In this document: positions 40,287 to 51,700 of the stretch, piece after piece
Layout of the letters: every line of letters starts with the position of its first letter
How positions within the stretch are numbered: the first letter of the stretch is position 1
From: Nomia melanderi
Lineage: Eukaryota; Arthropoda; Insecta; Hymenoptera; Halictidae
Reading direction: 5' to 3'
Length of the DNA stretch: 64,000 bases
Assembly: GCF_051020985.1 (NCBI RefSeq)
Contig: NC_135008.1
Span: forward strand, 3,720,001-3,784,000
Notes under the pieces: model-generated
The model's database searches: none
Told to the model about the DNA's origin: nothing
Seen by the model: only the letters and a program-made list of their open reading frames with translations
Made by a program: the position numbers and the translations under genes

Positions 40287-40290
40287 TTAA

Positions 40291-43200
40291 AGCTCCGGTC
40301 ACCGGTGACCACCATGGCAGCCGCGTTAACGCAGTTCACCGTAGCCTCCCGAAAGTTGTTCCCCGCGCCGAGACGCTCGGTCCCCGGCCAGACCCCTTAT
40401 CAATCTCAAGATTCGATCACAGAGGTATCGGAAAGAGCGGGGGCGTCGTAAGTACGGCAGCGACGCGAGCACAGTTTGTACAGCACTGTAAACAGCCGGT
40501 TCCCGAGGTTACAGGGCGCGAGTAAATGGTATGTAAACCGTGGCGGGCTCACCCTTGGCCCGAGCGAACCTCGTGCCCGCGTCCCTCCTCGCACTCCGCA
40601 AACTCCATTAAAACATTATCCACGTGCCGATGCGCTCGGAAAATCAGACGCGACTATCCTGCCTCCGTGGCGTATTGATATTACGTCCCGGCATCATCGC
40701 GTCCCGCGCTGGTTATGTATGCATGCACTCGAATCTCCATTTCGTGGCTGCCTGGCTCCGATCGACCGGCCTTTCGTGTCGGGCTTTCAGTCCTCTCTCT
40801 CCTTCTCCCCCGCCGTCTCTCTCCCGCCCCGGCGTCGTCCGACCCGCTCTCCCTTTTTTTTTCGTTGCTCTTTTTAAAGGTCAAAAAGCCCACGCGTGTA
40901 ACGTCAGGATTTTTGTTTTCGGGAAACGTGCCGACCGGACAGCCGGCCTCGGACTTTTACCCGGTCCGCGTCAATGCGCCCGTTCGTTGTTTCAATGATC
41001 CACCCCCGCGCGAGGCCTCTCTTTTTTCCGTGTTTCGAGAGTCCCGCGGGGACCGAGGATATTCACGGGTCTCGGAGTCAACCCTTTGCGCGTTACCGTT
41101 GTCTGGCTGTGGAACGACCGCAGGTAAAGAGGCTGTAATCGCGGTCTGGAGTTTGAGGGTTGACGGGTCCTCGAGGGCGGGAAGCTCGTTATATCTAGGA
41201 ATTTTGATTTAACCTTCCGCGTCGGTTCGTTCGATAGTTAATTTGATCGTTGGTATCTTCAACTGTGGAATATAATGTATTTTTGATGGAATCTCGCGTC
41301 GGTTCCAGGAGGAAACGAAGATTCTTAATCCGAGGCGAAACGACAATGCAGCCGTCGGCGTCAATTCGGGAGTAAACATTGTCTTTTGTGAAATCCATCG
41401 GTACGCGGCGCGGACAAAAATAATACCGCGGTAGAATTCCCGTGAAATGTAATGGACGGCTGACCGCGGCGTGCTCGCACACGTCTCGCAAAAATGCGTT
41501 CCACCCGTCGCGTAAATCCGGCCGGCACACCCGACACCGAGCCACCCTTTCCCTTCCATCGACGTTCGTTCGTCGGAAAATTCGTTGTCGCGCGCAACCA
41601 CAGCGGCGATCCAACAAGCCCACGTCGCGGGAAAACAAGCCCGGCGAATTGTTCCGCCGAACGCGTTTCCGTTTTCCCTCGGGTTTTTTTTATCCTGTTT
41701 TTTCAAGGAATTCGTTCAACCCTTTCCTCCGGTGACTCGTCGACCAACAATAGCGTAATTCCGACTGGGAGCACGTATATATATATATAGACCGCGAATA
41801 ACCTCCTCCCGGTTCCCTCGTTTCCTTGAAACCGGTCTGAGAAGCGTAACATTCAGCCGCTCGGTTTCCCAAAGCACGTTTAATCGCCAACTTTCATTGA
41901 CCGGGACGTTTTTATTTTATCACGCGTTGCCAGCCGGTTACTAATTACGTGGATTTACATTTTTACGGCACCTGTAACAACTCCGCCGATGAATCACTGC
42001 GATTCTCAGGGAAACATAATGGAGTGGAAGGGGTCTCGCTGCGGGAACTCGTGTCCATCCTCCCTCCTCGGATGTGCACGACTTCCCGCTTTATCACTAT
42101 TATTCCAGACACCTCGATAAGGATGCGAATTGAACGGACTTTACGCCTCCATTGTTGAGACACGGTAACGCCCTTTTCACAGGCTTACGGAGCCACTAAA
42201 ATCGCTTATTCCTCGAAGCTTGTTCAAGTAAATTCTCGATTCTCGGAAAACAAGTAGCAATCACGGGACAATAGACTCTCTTAATGGACGGCTCTACGAT
42301 CCGCAATTATTACCATCCACGATTCGAGCGAGGAAGATAGGTCAAAAAGATAACAAGATAATCGCCGTGGATAACCCGGAGAAGTCAAGGCAGCGCGGTC
42401 GCATCAATCAAAGTAACGTAACATTTACAATTCCCTTAAATAAACGAGCCAGTTAAATTACCTTACTCTCCGAATCCTTATTGCCGGAGGCCACGCCCTT
42501 CGCGGCGCAAAGGAGAGATGAATCTAAACGTGAAAAAGCCGATCTCCGAGGGCAGAGAGTTCTCTGTTAACAGCGTACATCGGGACTGGTCCGGGAGGGG
42601 AACCGATTTCAGCCCCCGTTCCTTTCCACGCGAGAGGGGCCCGACGTCTAGGTGGCAAGATCGTCATCGCGGTTTAATTAAATCGAAAATCGGATAGTCA
42701 TTAATGACAAGTGGCGCCCAATCGCGATGACTCCGTGATTTCTATTGATCCCACGCTGGGACCGCAGCGAGGGTCGGACCGCTCGTGGAGTCCCCGAGGG
42801 GCCCGATATGGCACCTACAACGACAATCATCGCCGTGGCCGGCGTCGCCCCGAGCCGGTACCCCGTAACGACCGCGCCGCCCTCTTAATGTTATCGCTCG
42901 AACGAGAAAGAAAAAAAGAAAGGACGCGGGTAATGGATCCTCCCGCGTACGCGCACGTACCGCTTTCCCATCGTCCCAATACGACAATGAGTGATTATCT
43001 CTCGCGGCCGAGGGCCCGTCGTTTCGGGACCGACGCGCGCTTCAAGTTGAACGGCCTTCGGTTCGACGCTGAACGCCTCGTAGACGCTATCGACGATTCG
43101 CTTTGTTGCTAGGGTTACTTTATGCTTTTCGTTTATTAGAAAGAGAACCTATCCTACAAATTTTCTTCTGCGTGTAGTGAACGATTCCTTGGAATCTTGT

Positions 43201-44503
43201 AGAATGAATTATTTAATTTTTTGGAGGAAATAACAGGTTCTTAAGTCGTTCGACGGTCGAAAGGTTGGAAAGTTTCGTAACTATGTTGTTAAAACGCGTT
43301 CACGATGCCTCGTGATAGGAGTTAACGTAATTGCAATGCGAAAAAAAATTAATAACATCCTGCGCACATCTGCCGCATTCAGGGAACTCGAACGCTGTCG
43401 GGGAAATCTGAATTCCGATCGGCGGGAAGAGGCATATGCCGCTTTATCGCGTAACTGTACAGGTCTACCCTCGGGTTATTTCGAAAGTAAGACATTAACC
43501 GCTTCTGATTGTTTGTCATTGCAATTATAAGAATTCACGAAAACATCTTCGCGGCCGATTAATCGATACGCGGCCGATAACGCGGCGGTGGTTCACGGGC
43601 GAGGGGAGATCGATGGGACACCAGATAGAGGAGAGGAAAGATTAACGTGCACGGTTTCGATTAATGTTTTCGTCGTACGCGAAACGCGGGAACCGATACC
43701 ATCGTCGGGTGTGTGTCTGCGCGGTAAGAACGCCTATAAACTTTCGTGTCCCGAGATAGGGATCGTCAGGTGCGAAAAGCGTGACGGTTCTGGAGGGAAA
43801 GCGCCTCGAGACCTTACGGGTGTTTCGACGACTATATACGTGTCAGTGTCTCTGAGAAAGGAACGCGTAGCTCGGAAACCACCGTGTCCGCGGGCGTTTT
43901 CCCTGCGCGAAACTTCATCGCGATCGTTGCGCCGCTCGTAACGCTCCGTCAATTCTATATCAAATATTGCGCTCCAATTCTGGGATCAATGAATAGAGGA
44001 CATGGAAACGCGTAAGGGTATCGCGATCGAAATTCGAATTTGTTTACACTTCCTAATGCTAGCGTTAATATACTCGGCATTGAATTCTAATCTATTCACA
44101 AACGAGATCTCGAAGAGACTGTCTTAGAAAATGTTCAAATATCAGCAGTAAGTAGTACCCAGTAGCAATGCCTATCCAAAGCGTCATTAAGATATCCTCG
44201 ATAAACGCGACGGTTTGAAAAACCAACTGACCTAACATGTAAACAGCATGAAAATCGAATAAAACACAATTGGTTACAAACATTCCCAATCGACGAAGCT
44301 TGATAGGCACGCACGACGATAAACCCGAGGATGATAGGTGGAGTGAATAAAATAGCGAAAAGAAGCATTGAACTCGCTGCAATAGCCTCTAAGGATCAGA
44401 TCCCGCCGATTCCTCGAAACGTTTCCACCCCGGTAGCATACTCGGCTCGTAGTACGAGCGACCGCCGTATAAACCGAGACACCGTGGCGGCAGCAGCAGG
44501 TTG
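40291..44503. other. Non-coding sequence upstream of the basonuclin-family gene
   Basis: GC-rich to about 42 kb, then mixed. Includes (TA)7 at 41776-41789 and a solitary CCCTTTGCGCG fragment near 41084. The last kilobase should hold the promoter if the candidate first exon is right, but I see no TATA box at a fitting distance. Confidence 0.6.
41776..41789. repeat. (TA)7 microsatellite
   Basis: Seven TA dinucleotides following CACG. Confidence 0.95.
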
Positions 44504-44765
44504 ATGGATGCCGAGTCTCATGAGAAAATCCCGCTGGTGGGGGGAGGCAGCCAGTACATTCCAGCTCGCACAGTATTGGTAGCGGCGTCGGTGGCGGCCG
44601 GTATCCGTGTGTGTTGGCGGAACAACTATCCTCCGCGGCGGCGGCGGTGGCGGCGGCGGCGGCGGCGGTGGCGGTGTGCTGGCAACGCGTCCCCGCGTAT
44701 ACCTGTATTGGTGGTACGGTCGAAAGGATATGGTAGGGGCGAGTCCGGCGCGCGGGCTGGAGGGG
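44504..44765 (+). CDS. Candidate first coding exon of the basonuclin-family gene (or 5' UTR exon)
   Basis: An ATG at 44504 opens a frame running to a strong splice donor, G|GTAAGTAAGT, with the intron starting at 44766. Length is 262 bases, leaving one base that joins the two leading bases of the exon at 45153 to form GCG (Ala), so this is the only one of the three frames that splices in phase. An in-frame TAG lies upstream at 44450. The predicted N-terminus (starting MDAESHEKIPLVGG) is followed by an odd Arg/Trp-rich run created by a CGG/TGG repeat around 44635-44680, and I recognise no domain. The start context is weak (T at -3, G at +4). The downstream exon lacks any in-frame Met, so some upstream exon must supply the start. 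This one fits by phase and position, but a 5' UTR exon, or a start in another exon farther upstream, is also possible. Confidence 0.37.
44635..44680. repeat. CGG/TGG trinucleotide repeat
   Basis: Mostly CGG with TGG interruptions. In the frame of the candidate first exon it reads as Arg with Trp; in another frame it reads as polyglycine. Sits inside the proposed first exon, 5' of the donor at 44766. Confidence 0.9.
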
Positions 44766-45152
44766 GTAAGTAAGTACCCTCGGTGCCACGGCGACCCTAG
44801 GTTGCGAGTCCGTACGATACCCGGAGAGACAGAAGCGAGAGAGACACACACGGAACGGCCCCGACAGAGAGGCGAACCGCGGGAGAAGGCTAGCACGCCG
44901 CGAAAGGAGACAGAAACAAAACGAAAGGACAGGGACCGACTCTCGGTCGGGTCAGGAGAGTTTGCCGCGGGGAGAGGGGCAGGATAGGAGGGAGGAACGG
45001 GTGAAATGCGGGGGTGGGAGGTACCCGGCACGGAGGCCGGATCTTTGGTGGGGGGCCGTTTGTCCACGGTCACCAACACACTCGCTAATCCGTGGCGGCC
45101 AAACAGACGACTCTCTTTCTAACTCCGTCTCTTCTCCTCTCTGTTGTTCCAG
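44766..45152 (+). other. Candidate short first intron (387 bp)
   Basis: Bounded by the GTAAGT donor at 44766 and the pyrimidine-rich TTCCAG acceptor at 45151-45152. The interval is GC- and purine-rich (GAGAGACAG-type runs about 44823-44940), and its frame in register with the downstream exon is closed by a TAA at 45086. The acceptor side is well supported because coding sequence follows. The donor side depends on the candidate first exon being correct. Confidence 0.45.
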
Positions 45153-45742
45153 CGCTGGCGCGACTATCCGGTCTCCACCAGCAGCGGCCGGGTGGGGATG
45201 TCGTCTCCAGCCCCCGACCAGTTGGTAGGGAGGACAAAAGCGGCGTAGGGAGGGTAAAGCAGGAGACGCCGACGACCACGGTGACGACGACGCCGACGAC
45301 GACCAGCTCGTTCAGGGAAGGTGGCGGAGGTTGCGGAGGAGGTGGAGGTGGTGCTGGTGATGGAAGTGCCGGTGGTGGGGGAACGGTAACCGGTGGGGGA
45401 AGCTGTGGTGGGGAACGGAACGGTGCTGGTGGTGGTGGTGGTGGTGGCGGTGGTTCTGCTGGTGGTGGTGGCCCCGGTGCTGGTAGTAGTGGTGGTAACG
45501 ACAGTGGTGGGGGCGGCGATGTCGCGGTGAAGGAGGAGAGGCCACCGGCTTCAGAGAGTGTCGAGCCGACGGCCGCGTTTGACGTCGCATCCCTCGTACT
45601 CTACGGCTCGCGCGCACTACCGATACGCCTTAAGATCTTGCTCGATCAGTTGTTCAACCAGTTGCCGCACGCGCAAGTGACACGTTTACTAGCTGCTTTC
45701 GGCTGGACGTACGAGGATTACACGCAGGGATACATACTGCAG
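45153..45742 (+). CDS. BNC2-like: Basonuclin/disconnected-family transcription factor, internal exon with first half of the conserved N-terminal domain
   Basis: Basonuclins are nuclear zinc-finger proteins; the insect relatives are disconnected-type developmental transcription factors. The exon starts after a good acceptor (CTAAC branch-like motif, pyrimidine tract, TTCCAG ending at 45152) and ends at 45742 before a GTGAGT donor. It is 590 bases: two bases completing a split codon, then 196 codons. In order it encodes a basic/proline segment, a Thr-rich run (about 45269-45310), a Gly-rich low-complexity tract of about 66 codons (45320-45517), and a conserved block of 55 residues (45578-45742) containing FDVASLVLYG, PIRLKILLDQLF, FGWTYEDYTQ and GYILQ. 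That block closely resembles vertebrate BNC1/BNC2, as recalled (FDISSLMLYG, PVRLKILLDRLF, GYxLQ). Two psi-K-x-E sumoylation-type motifs flank the Gly tract: VKQE at 45254 and VKEE at 45527. No in-frame ATG occurs in the exon, and an in-frame TAA lies at 45086, so the start must be upstream. Family assignment is strong; the exact acceptor is an inference. Confidence 0.9.
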
Positions 45743-45748
45743 GTGAGT
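45743..45748 (+). other. 5' splice site (GTGAGT)
   Basis: CAG|GTGAGT is a near-consensus donor placed exactly after GYILQ, where the conserved basonuclin domain leaves this exon. The frame stays open for 165 bases past the donor, but the residues there are not domain-like, and the exon at 63638 supplies the matching continuation. Confidence 0.9.
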
Positions 45749-48700
45749 CGAAACACTGACAGCGACACGGAGAACGGATCGCGGAGGGGGGTGGGGGAAG
45801 GGGGGACGCGGTTAGGTGACCGTTTTCGCGGATATACGAGGGTAGGACGGATAGTGAACCCTGGGAGTTTTTTTTTTGGATCGCAAGTGTCGAGACGTGG
45901 ATCGTAGGATCTTCGGAGAGGACTACGCTTGGACTGGACAGTTTGACGGACGAAGTGACAGCAGTGTGACAGGGCTGGTAGGGTGGTTCAATCTCTATAG
46001 TTGACGATCGATACGATCTATATATAGTGTTGTGGTGTCGAGCAGTAGGCCGGCTCGTGTTTGCTTCGCTGTTAAATGGCAGAAGTGGTCGCGTTGTTCA
46101 GTGAAATAGGGTTACTCATGATCAGACGACGAGTCGAACGAACTGACAGGTAGGATAGCGTGTAGGGTTCCGTAGTTTGGTAAACAAAATGGGACGGGGT
46201 TAGTGACAGGTACCGTGCTGGTAGACCGGAGCCGTTGAATATTCGTTCCCCCGCGATAAATGTCAACTGTAAACAATCGGGAACTTGGCGCGTCGATCGT
46301 AACCACGCCGACTCGGAGTCGAAACGGAGTGACGGTACTTATGAAACAGTGACAAGGACGTGTCAAAGTTTGCCAGTGCTACATCCCGTCGTCATGATCG
46401 ACGAGAAGTCTGTGCGAACCGAACGGATCCCGGAAGACAAGACAGTGAGAACGTATTCGGGGAATGGTGTTTGAAAGTGCAGCATCGTGCAGCAGTGCTC
46501 GTTGTGCCCGTTGCATCGAAACGGAAGTTTGGAACGGAGTGATCGGCCGGTCACATGGAAATCGGAACGGGAAATTGGTCGGCCGCGTCCGGCGCGATGC
46601 CTTGCGACCGTAAACAAGAAGAATCAACGCTTCCGACAAGAGGATGATTCGCTGCGGGTCTCGATCGATTTCTCGGGGATTTCCTTCGAGTTACGGTGTT
46701 GTTGTGAAACGGTTAAAGGTGATTGAGCTCTTCAGCTTCTGGAAGCGTCTGTGCAATTGTTTTGAAACGGAGGTGCTAAGGAATACTCCGTCTAGAGTAT
46801 AGAAGATAGAGACGGAAGACTTTTAAACCAGACTCGAAGATTCGCAAGTGAAGATCGAGAAGTGACACGCTACATCTCGTTGACAAATTGAATAATTAAT
46901 CTCCTCCTCTGCAGAAGCCGACGAGTCTACGAAGGCAACTCGAACGAAGCATCTCGTGAAAAGTGCATCGCAAACGTGCATCTGAATACGTTTGTTGTAA
47001 CTACAAAGTTGAAAGGTGCGACAAGTTGATTATTCGAAGACTGGACGTTCTCTTTACTCGATTCTCGGCGCGCTAATCGTAAGAAGGCAAAAGAACCGTT
47101 GCCTCGAATTGAATCACTTCTCTCGAGCAGACCGGATATCATATACATCAACGCAAACAAGCGGATAACGCCTGTTCACCGACATCTCGAAGGAAAGATC
47201 TAAGACGACTTACCGGTTAATGGTCCTTGAGGAAGTTCCCACAGTGACTGGAACAGAAATCGAGTTCCTCTAATCAAACTTGTCCGAGAGTGAAGAAACA
47301 CTTAAAAATAATTAATCCCGGTTCGATCGAGGTTTACCGGATGCTCGAGAAGGGGACTGAAACGGTGTCGTTTGAGAGCCGGCGGCCGGATCGGTTCAAT
47401 TAGTCCCCGAGGCGATCGCGCGGATGATTAAGATCGAAAAGTATGTGGGAGACGCGGAGACGAGCAGGAATAGAAGGAAGAGGACGAAGAGGACGACGGA
47501 GCGGGCGAACGTGGTGCGGCGGAGGAGGAGCGGCGATCGGCCGGCGTGTTCCTGGGAAACGTGTCGCGACGTAAATTCCGCGGAACTTTGAAAACACGCG
47601 CGCCGCGTACACCGCCGAGACATTAATCTCGCGGGTCGCGCTAGAAAATGGCCAGTATCCGTGTAAACTGAATTGCGCCGATGTCAGCGTGAAATTAAAA
47701 CGTATGGAAAACCGGTTTCTCCCCGGTGGTGCCGCGCACACACGGTGCGCGCCCGCTGTCCACGGCTCCGCGTGGCTCTCCGCGACGCCCCGGAATTTAA
47801 TCGGACGAGCAAGTTTTACGCGCGAACCGCTCGCACACCGAAATCGTCTTGATCTTTGACCCGCGACCGGCTGCGGTCGATCGCCGACCGAAACCTGCGC
47901 ACCGTGATCAGGTCGATTCGACGCGGTTCGCATTCGGTGTAATAGCATCTCGATACGGAATCACGAATTCTTACGGTTGGTAAACGATTTTCTCGAACAT
48001 TTATACCGCTTTGGTAATTTGTATATAATCTCGATCTGGTCGAATTTTCTCGGAGTGGACAATGGACTTTGATACATCAATCGAACCATTATCTAGTACG
48101 CGTTCGTTGTGTTCTATGGTTAGCGTACCCCGTGCACTTGCAATTGAATTGAAATTACTGTAGATTATTGCAAAGATGAATATAAATTGCTCCGATATCG
48201 GATTATCGACTTCGTGAATGTACCTTTACGATCGTTTCACGAGAAGCTATAGGCGTACGGCGTTTATGTAGTGAAAGGTTCTCAGCTTTTTCCCTTTTCC
48301 CTCGGCAATGGCACCGTGGACGTGTGTGGTCTACACAATGTGGTGTCGCGGATTGTCGTAGGTCGGGCAAAACGTGCGATTACTCAAAACTGGCGGAACG
48401 TGTCCGGAATGCGGTGCCGGGCCGCCCTTCGTTCTTTCACGCACGTTTTTCTGCAGGTCCGAGCCACCCGGAGGGCGTCTCGTACTCGAAATCACGATAA
48501 TGGGTGATTACGATGCCCGTAGGGCCACAATCTTTCCAGAAATTCTGTTTAGCTCGCTTTCGGCCACGGTTTCGGCTCGTGAAACACACGCTGTCCATCA
48601 TGTTTAAGTACTTTCACCTCCTGATAATGATACATCGAGCACGGATGCGTTCTTTCCGAGGGAGGAGAGAATGGAAATTCGTTTTATCAATATTCCCTTC

Positions 48701-51700
48701 ACGCGTTGACAGCTTAGGGAACATCGTCGACAATCTTCTCCGCTGGTGTTTCGCGAATATGTCACATGATCCTCTCGTACGGTAGTAAATTCAATCGAGT
48801 TCCCTGTCAGCGACGCGTCTAACGCTCGAATACAGCGCGCGCGAGTGAATAGAGCACGCGAGAGACGGAAAAATTGCAGGCAAGAACACATTTCAAGCCG
48901 GCGCGTGTCCCGGCATTTCACGACGGTGTCGTAGAAATTGGCAGGATGCGCTAATAATGCGTCCCGCCGTTACCAAACGAGAAAGTCAATGGATATTTAT
49001 ACAGGTTTAACACGCGAAACCGAAGTTACATTCGGTACTTTCACTGTGGCATTGCTTACCAGGCGATCCGCCTCGCGCAATGGATCTCTCGCCCGGACGA
49101 TCGCGTCGCCGCGGCGATTCCACCGGCTAATAATCCCGCATTACGGCGATCGTTTCGAACAATCATCGGGGAAACGGTCAGCGTTCCGAGTGGACAAACT
49201 CTGTCGGTCGTTTTCGTTGATTCTCGTTCCTGAGACGCTGGTCCCATTGTCTTCGCCGATGGCACTTCCGAGGTGCCCGTGTTCTCCTCGGCGGAACGGA
49301 CAAATAAACGCGTCGAATCCCGGAAAATAACTAATCCAGCCGGGTTTGTTTCAACGCGTGACAGGCGGACAGGCGAGCTCCGATGGACATTGTTTGACAA
49401 TTCGACTGGGCTGGCTCGCTTCACGCGTGAAATAGATTTATCGCTCGGCCCGTGGAATCGTACACCGGTTCGCCGTGTCGCAATCCCCCGCGTAATTGGT
49501 TCAAACTTTCGATCCCCCGCGAGAGACATTGTTCTTCTTCGCGACGCGGCTCTGGGTAAATGTCAAGGAGAATGGAAACCTGTTTCCTACGTGTATCGAG
49601 GGATCGACAAAATGTCCGTCGAAGGATGGACGCGAGGAACGAAACGTCGCCGCAGAAATTAGAGTGGAAATCCGAGACCGAAGGTGTTTCTTCCCGCTCC
49701 GATCCTCGAGACGCCGCTCCTCGGGCAGAGACATTGTGAAAGCGTGGATCCGATAAAAACTCTGCAAATATCACGTGTCCACCATCCTCCTCTCTTTTTC
49801 TTCTGTTCGTACTTGCTCATCGGGACCGGCGAACAAGGCGGAATCCTCTCGGTTGCATCGCTCGGTTGTTACTCTGTCGTATTTCGCGTCTCATTTCGGA
49901 ACATCGACGCTTTCAGCGGCCGCGGCACGCCGGCGGGATTATCATAATATTCGTGAAACGGGAAGAAGGTGTTAATTCCACGGTCCGCCAATATGGTTTG
50001 TCGTTTATTACACGGCCGCGGTATTAGCGTCCTCGCTGTCTCTTAATGAATACGTTAGCCTCTCGTCTGTCGTCTCCGGAGAGCCTCGGCATTAATCAAT
50101 GCGCATCAACAATGTTGCCGATTCTCCTCGCAAACTTCAAATCCATCGCGTTCCTGCGTTTCTCTGAACGCATAAACCGATCGGTGCTCTATAAATCTCC
50201 ATTCAAACAACACTCGCGTAAGTCCCACGCGCAAAATTCCAACTGCGTTCTCGGTAAACAGGTGCTTAAACCTACGAACCCTCGTAAACCCGATTCCAAA
50301 CGGAGAATCCAGTCTCCGAATCAAGATCAAGTGCCCGAAAACAATGAACCGTGTCCGTCTACCGACCAGTGAACCAGTTCGTACCTCGCGGTTCTAATTT
50401 GTGCCCATCGGAGCGACGAGGAAGTTGTCGAGCGATCCCAAAGGCGGCCGATAACGCATTCCCGCGCGCGTTTTTCGCGTGCGGAACCGGTGGGCCCGCG
50501 GGTATCCCGGCATCTTCCCGGTCGCGCTCGGCAGAGGTCGCGGACGTGGAAACGGTAAATCATATCGCGGCGTCGGCCGGCCCATATCGAGTACGTTTCG
50601 CCTAGTGGAAGCCAATTTCGCGCGACAGGCCGGCAATACGGCGGCCCGGCCCCGTGGAATCCGGTAGGGTTTCGCTGGGAGCCAGAAGCGTTGCAGTTTA
50701 CTGCGGATGCCACGACGGAACGCTTTAGAACGTGAAACCGCCTTCTGCGTCGTGGCCGTGCCAGATTTACGAGCGAATTCTGCGCCAGCGAGCGCGTCGC
50801 GAATCGCTCGACCCCGAAGCTACGCCCGGCAGAACTTTCGAGCGATGTCGATAGCCCTTTGTCGATGCCGGAACGCGCCACGATTTCTTGCCGCCTGCTG
50901 CCCCCTCCGTTCCCCCGCCGCCCGACGTTCCTCCGCCGCCGCCCAGGTACCGGAGGAATCGTTTACTTACCAGTTTTCGCGTGGAACAAGCAAACCGTGA
51001 CGCGATCCAGCCTCTCGACAGCCTCTGTGTACCTATCCCGCTCGCTGGACGAAGCTCGTTTCCGAAACGAAATCTTCCTTTAAGTTACTTTCGAGATTAT
51101 TCCAGGGAACGATCGAGTTTTATGGGGGCCATTCCATTCGGGAACGCTTCGGTAGATCGGCTCGTCGCGTTTTGGAGATCGAAGGATAAAGACGTGGAGT
51201 ATAAATTAATTTTGAATGTCGTAATTAGTAATGATAGGTTCGAGTGTGATGTTAGGGTGACGGCGCGTGTCCGACAAGATGTGTAATGATATAGTTTCAG
51301 ACGCAAAAATCAGCTTGCGCGCGGAGTTAGGCGAGAGCTGCAAAATGGCCGCTGCATTCGTAAGAACTTCACGCGTTGACCGCGGTCATTGTGCGAATTT
51401 CGAACGCGTACTTTAAGTTTCATAGCTTTTGCGAACGTTTCTATGTACACGATTATTCGAGTCGTTAGGATTGTTCTAGATCGACGATATTTGGATACTC
51501 GCGTCCGCACGGTGTGCCGTTGCGGCTGTCGTGGAACTTTCCTTTCGATAAATACTGCGAATGATTTAGCATCGGAAAGTCGGACGATAATTAACGCGAG
51601 AAGCATTTATGATCGCCGTGGCGGGTTTAAGTGAATCGGCGTCGATCGAAAAGTCAAATAAATCGAACGTCCAGGTGGCGATCGCTCGATCGTATCTCGG

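Noticed and set aside
41084..41110. Solitary CCCTTTGCGCG sequence resembling a MITE end
   Set aside because: No inverted partner or TTAA flank found nearby, so at most a fragment.
44607..44987. Polyglycine frame followed by an Arg/Glu-rich sequence
   Set aside because: The glycines come from the CGG repeat read in another frame, it crosses a strong GTAAGT donor, and it ends at that donor in the wrong phase for the exon at 45153.
45312..45617. Minus-strand frame rich in His and Arg opposite the glycine-rich exon
   Set aside because: GGT/GGTG repeats read as His/Pro codons on the other strand. The + strand frame carries the conserved domain.
45743..45907. Read-through of the conserved exon past 45742
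   Set aside because: A GTGAGT donor sits exactly at the end of the domain half, and the exon at 63638 gives the matching second half. Retained-intron transcripts remain possible but unsupported.
50327..50881. 184-codon minus-strand frame in the large intron
   Set aside because: Arg-rich, stop-poor chance frame overlapping several other frames on both strands.
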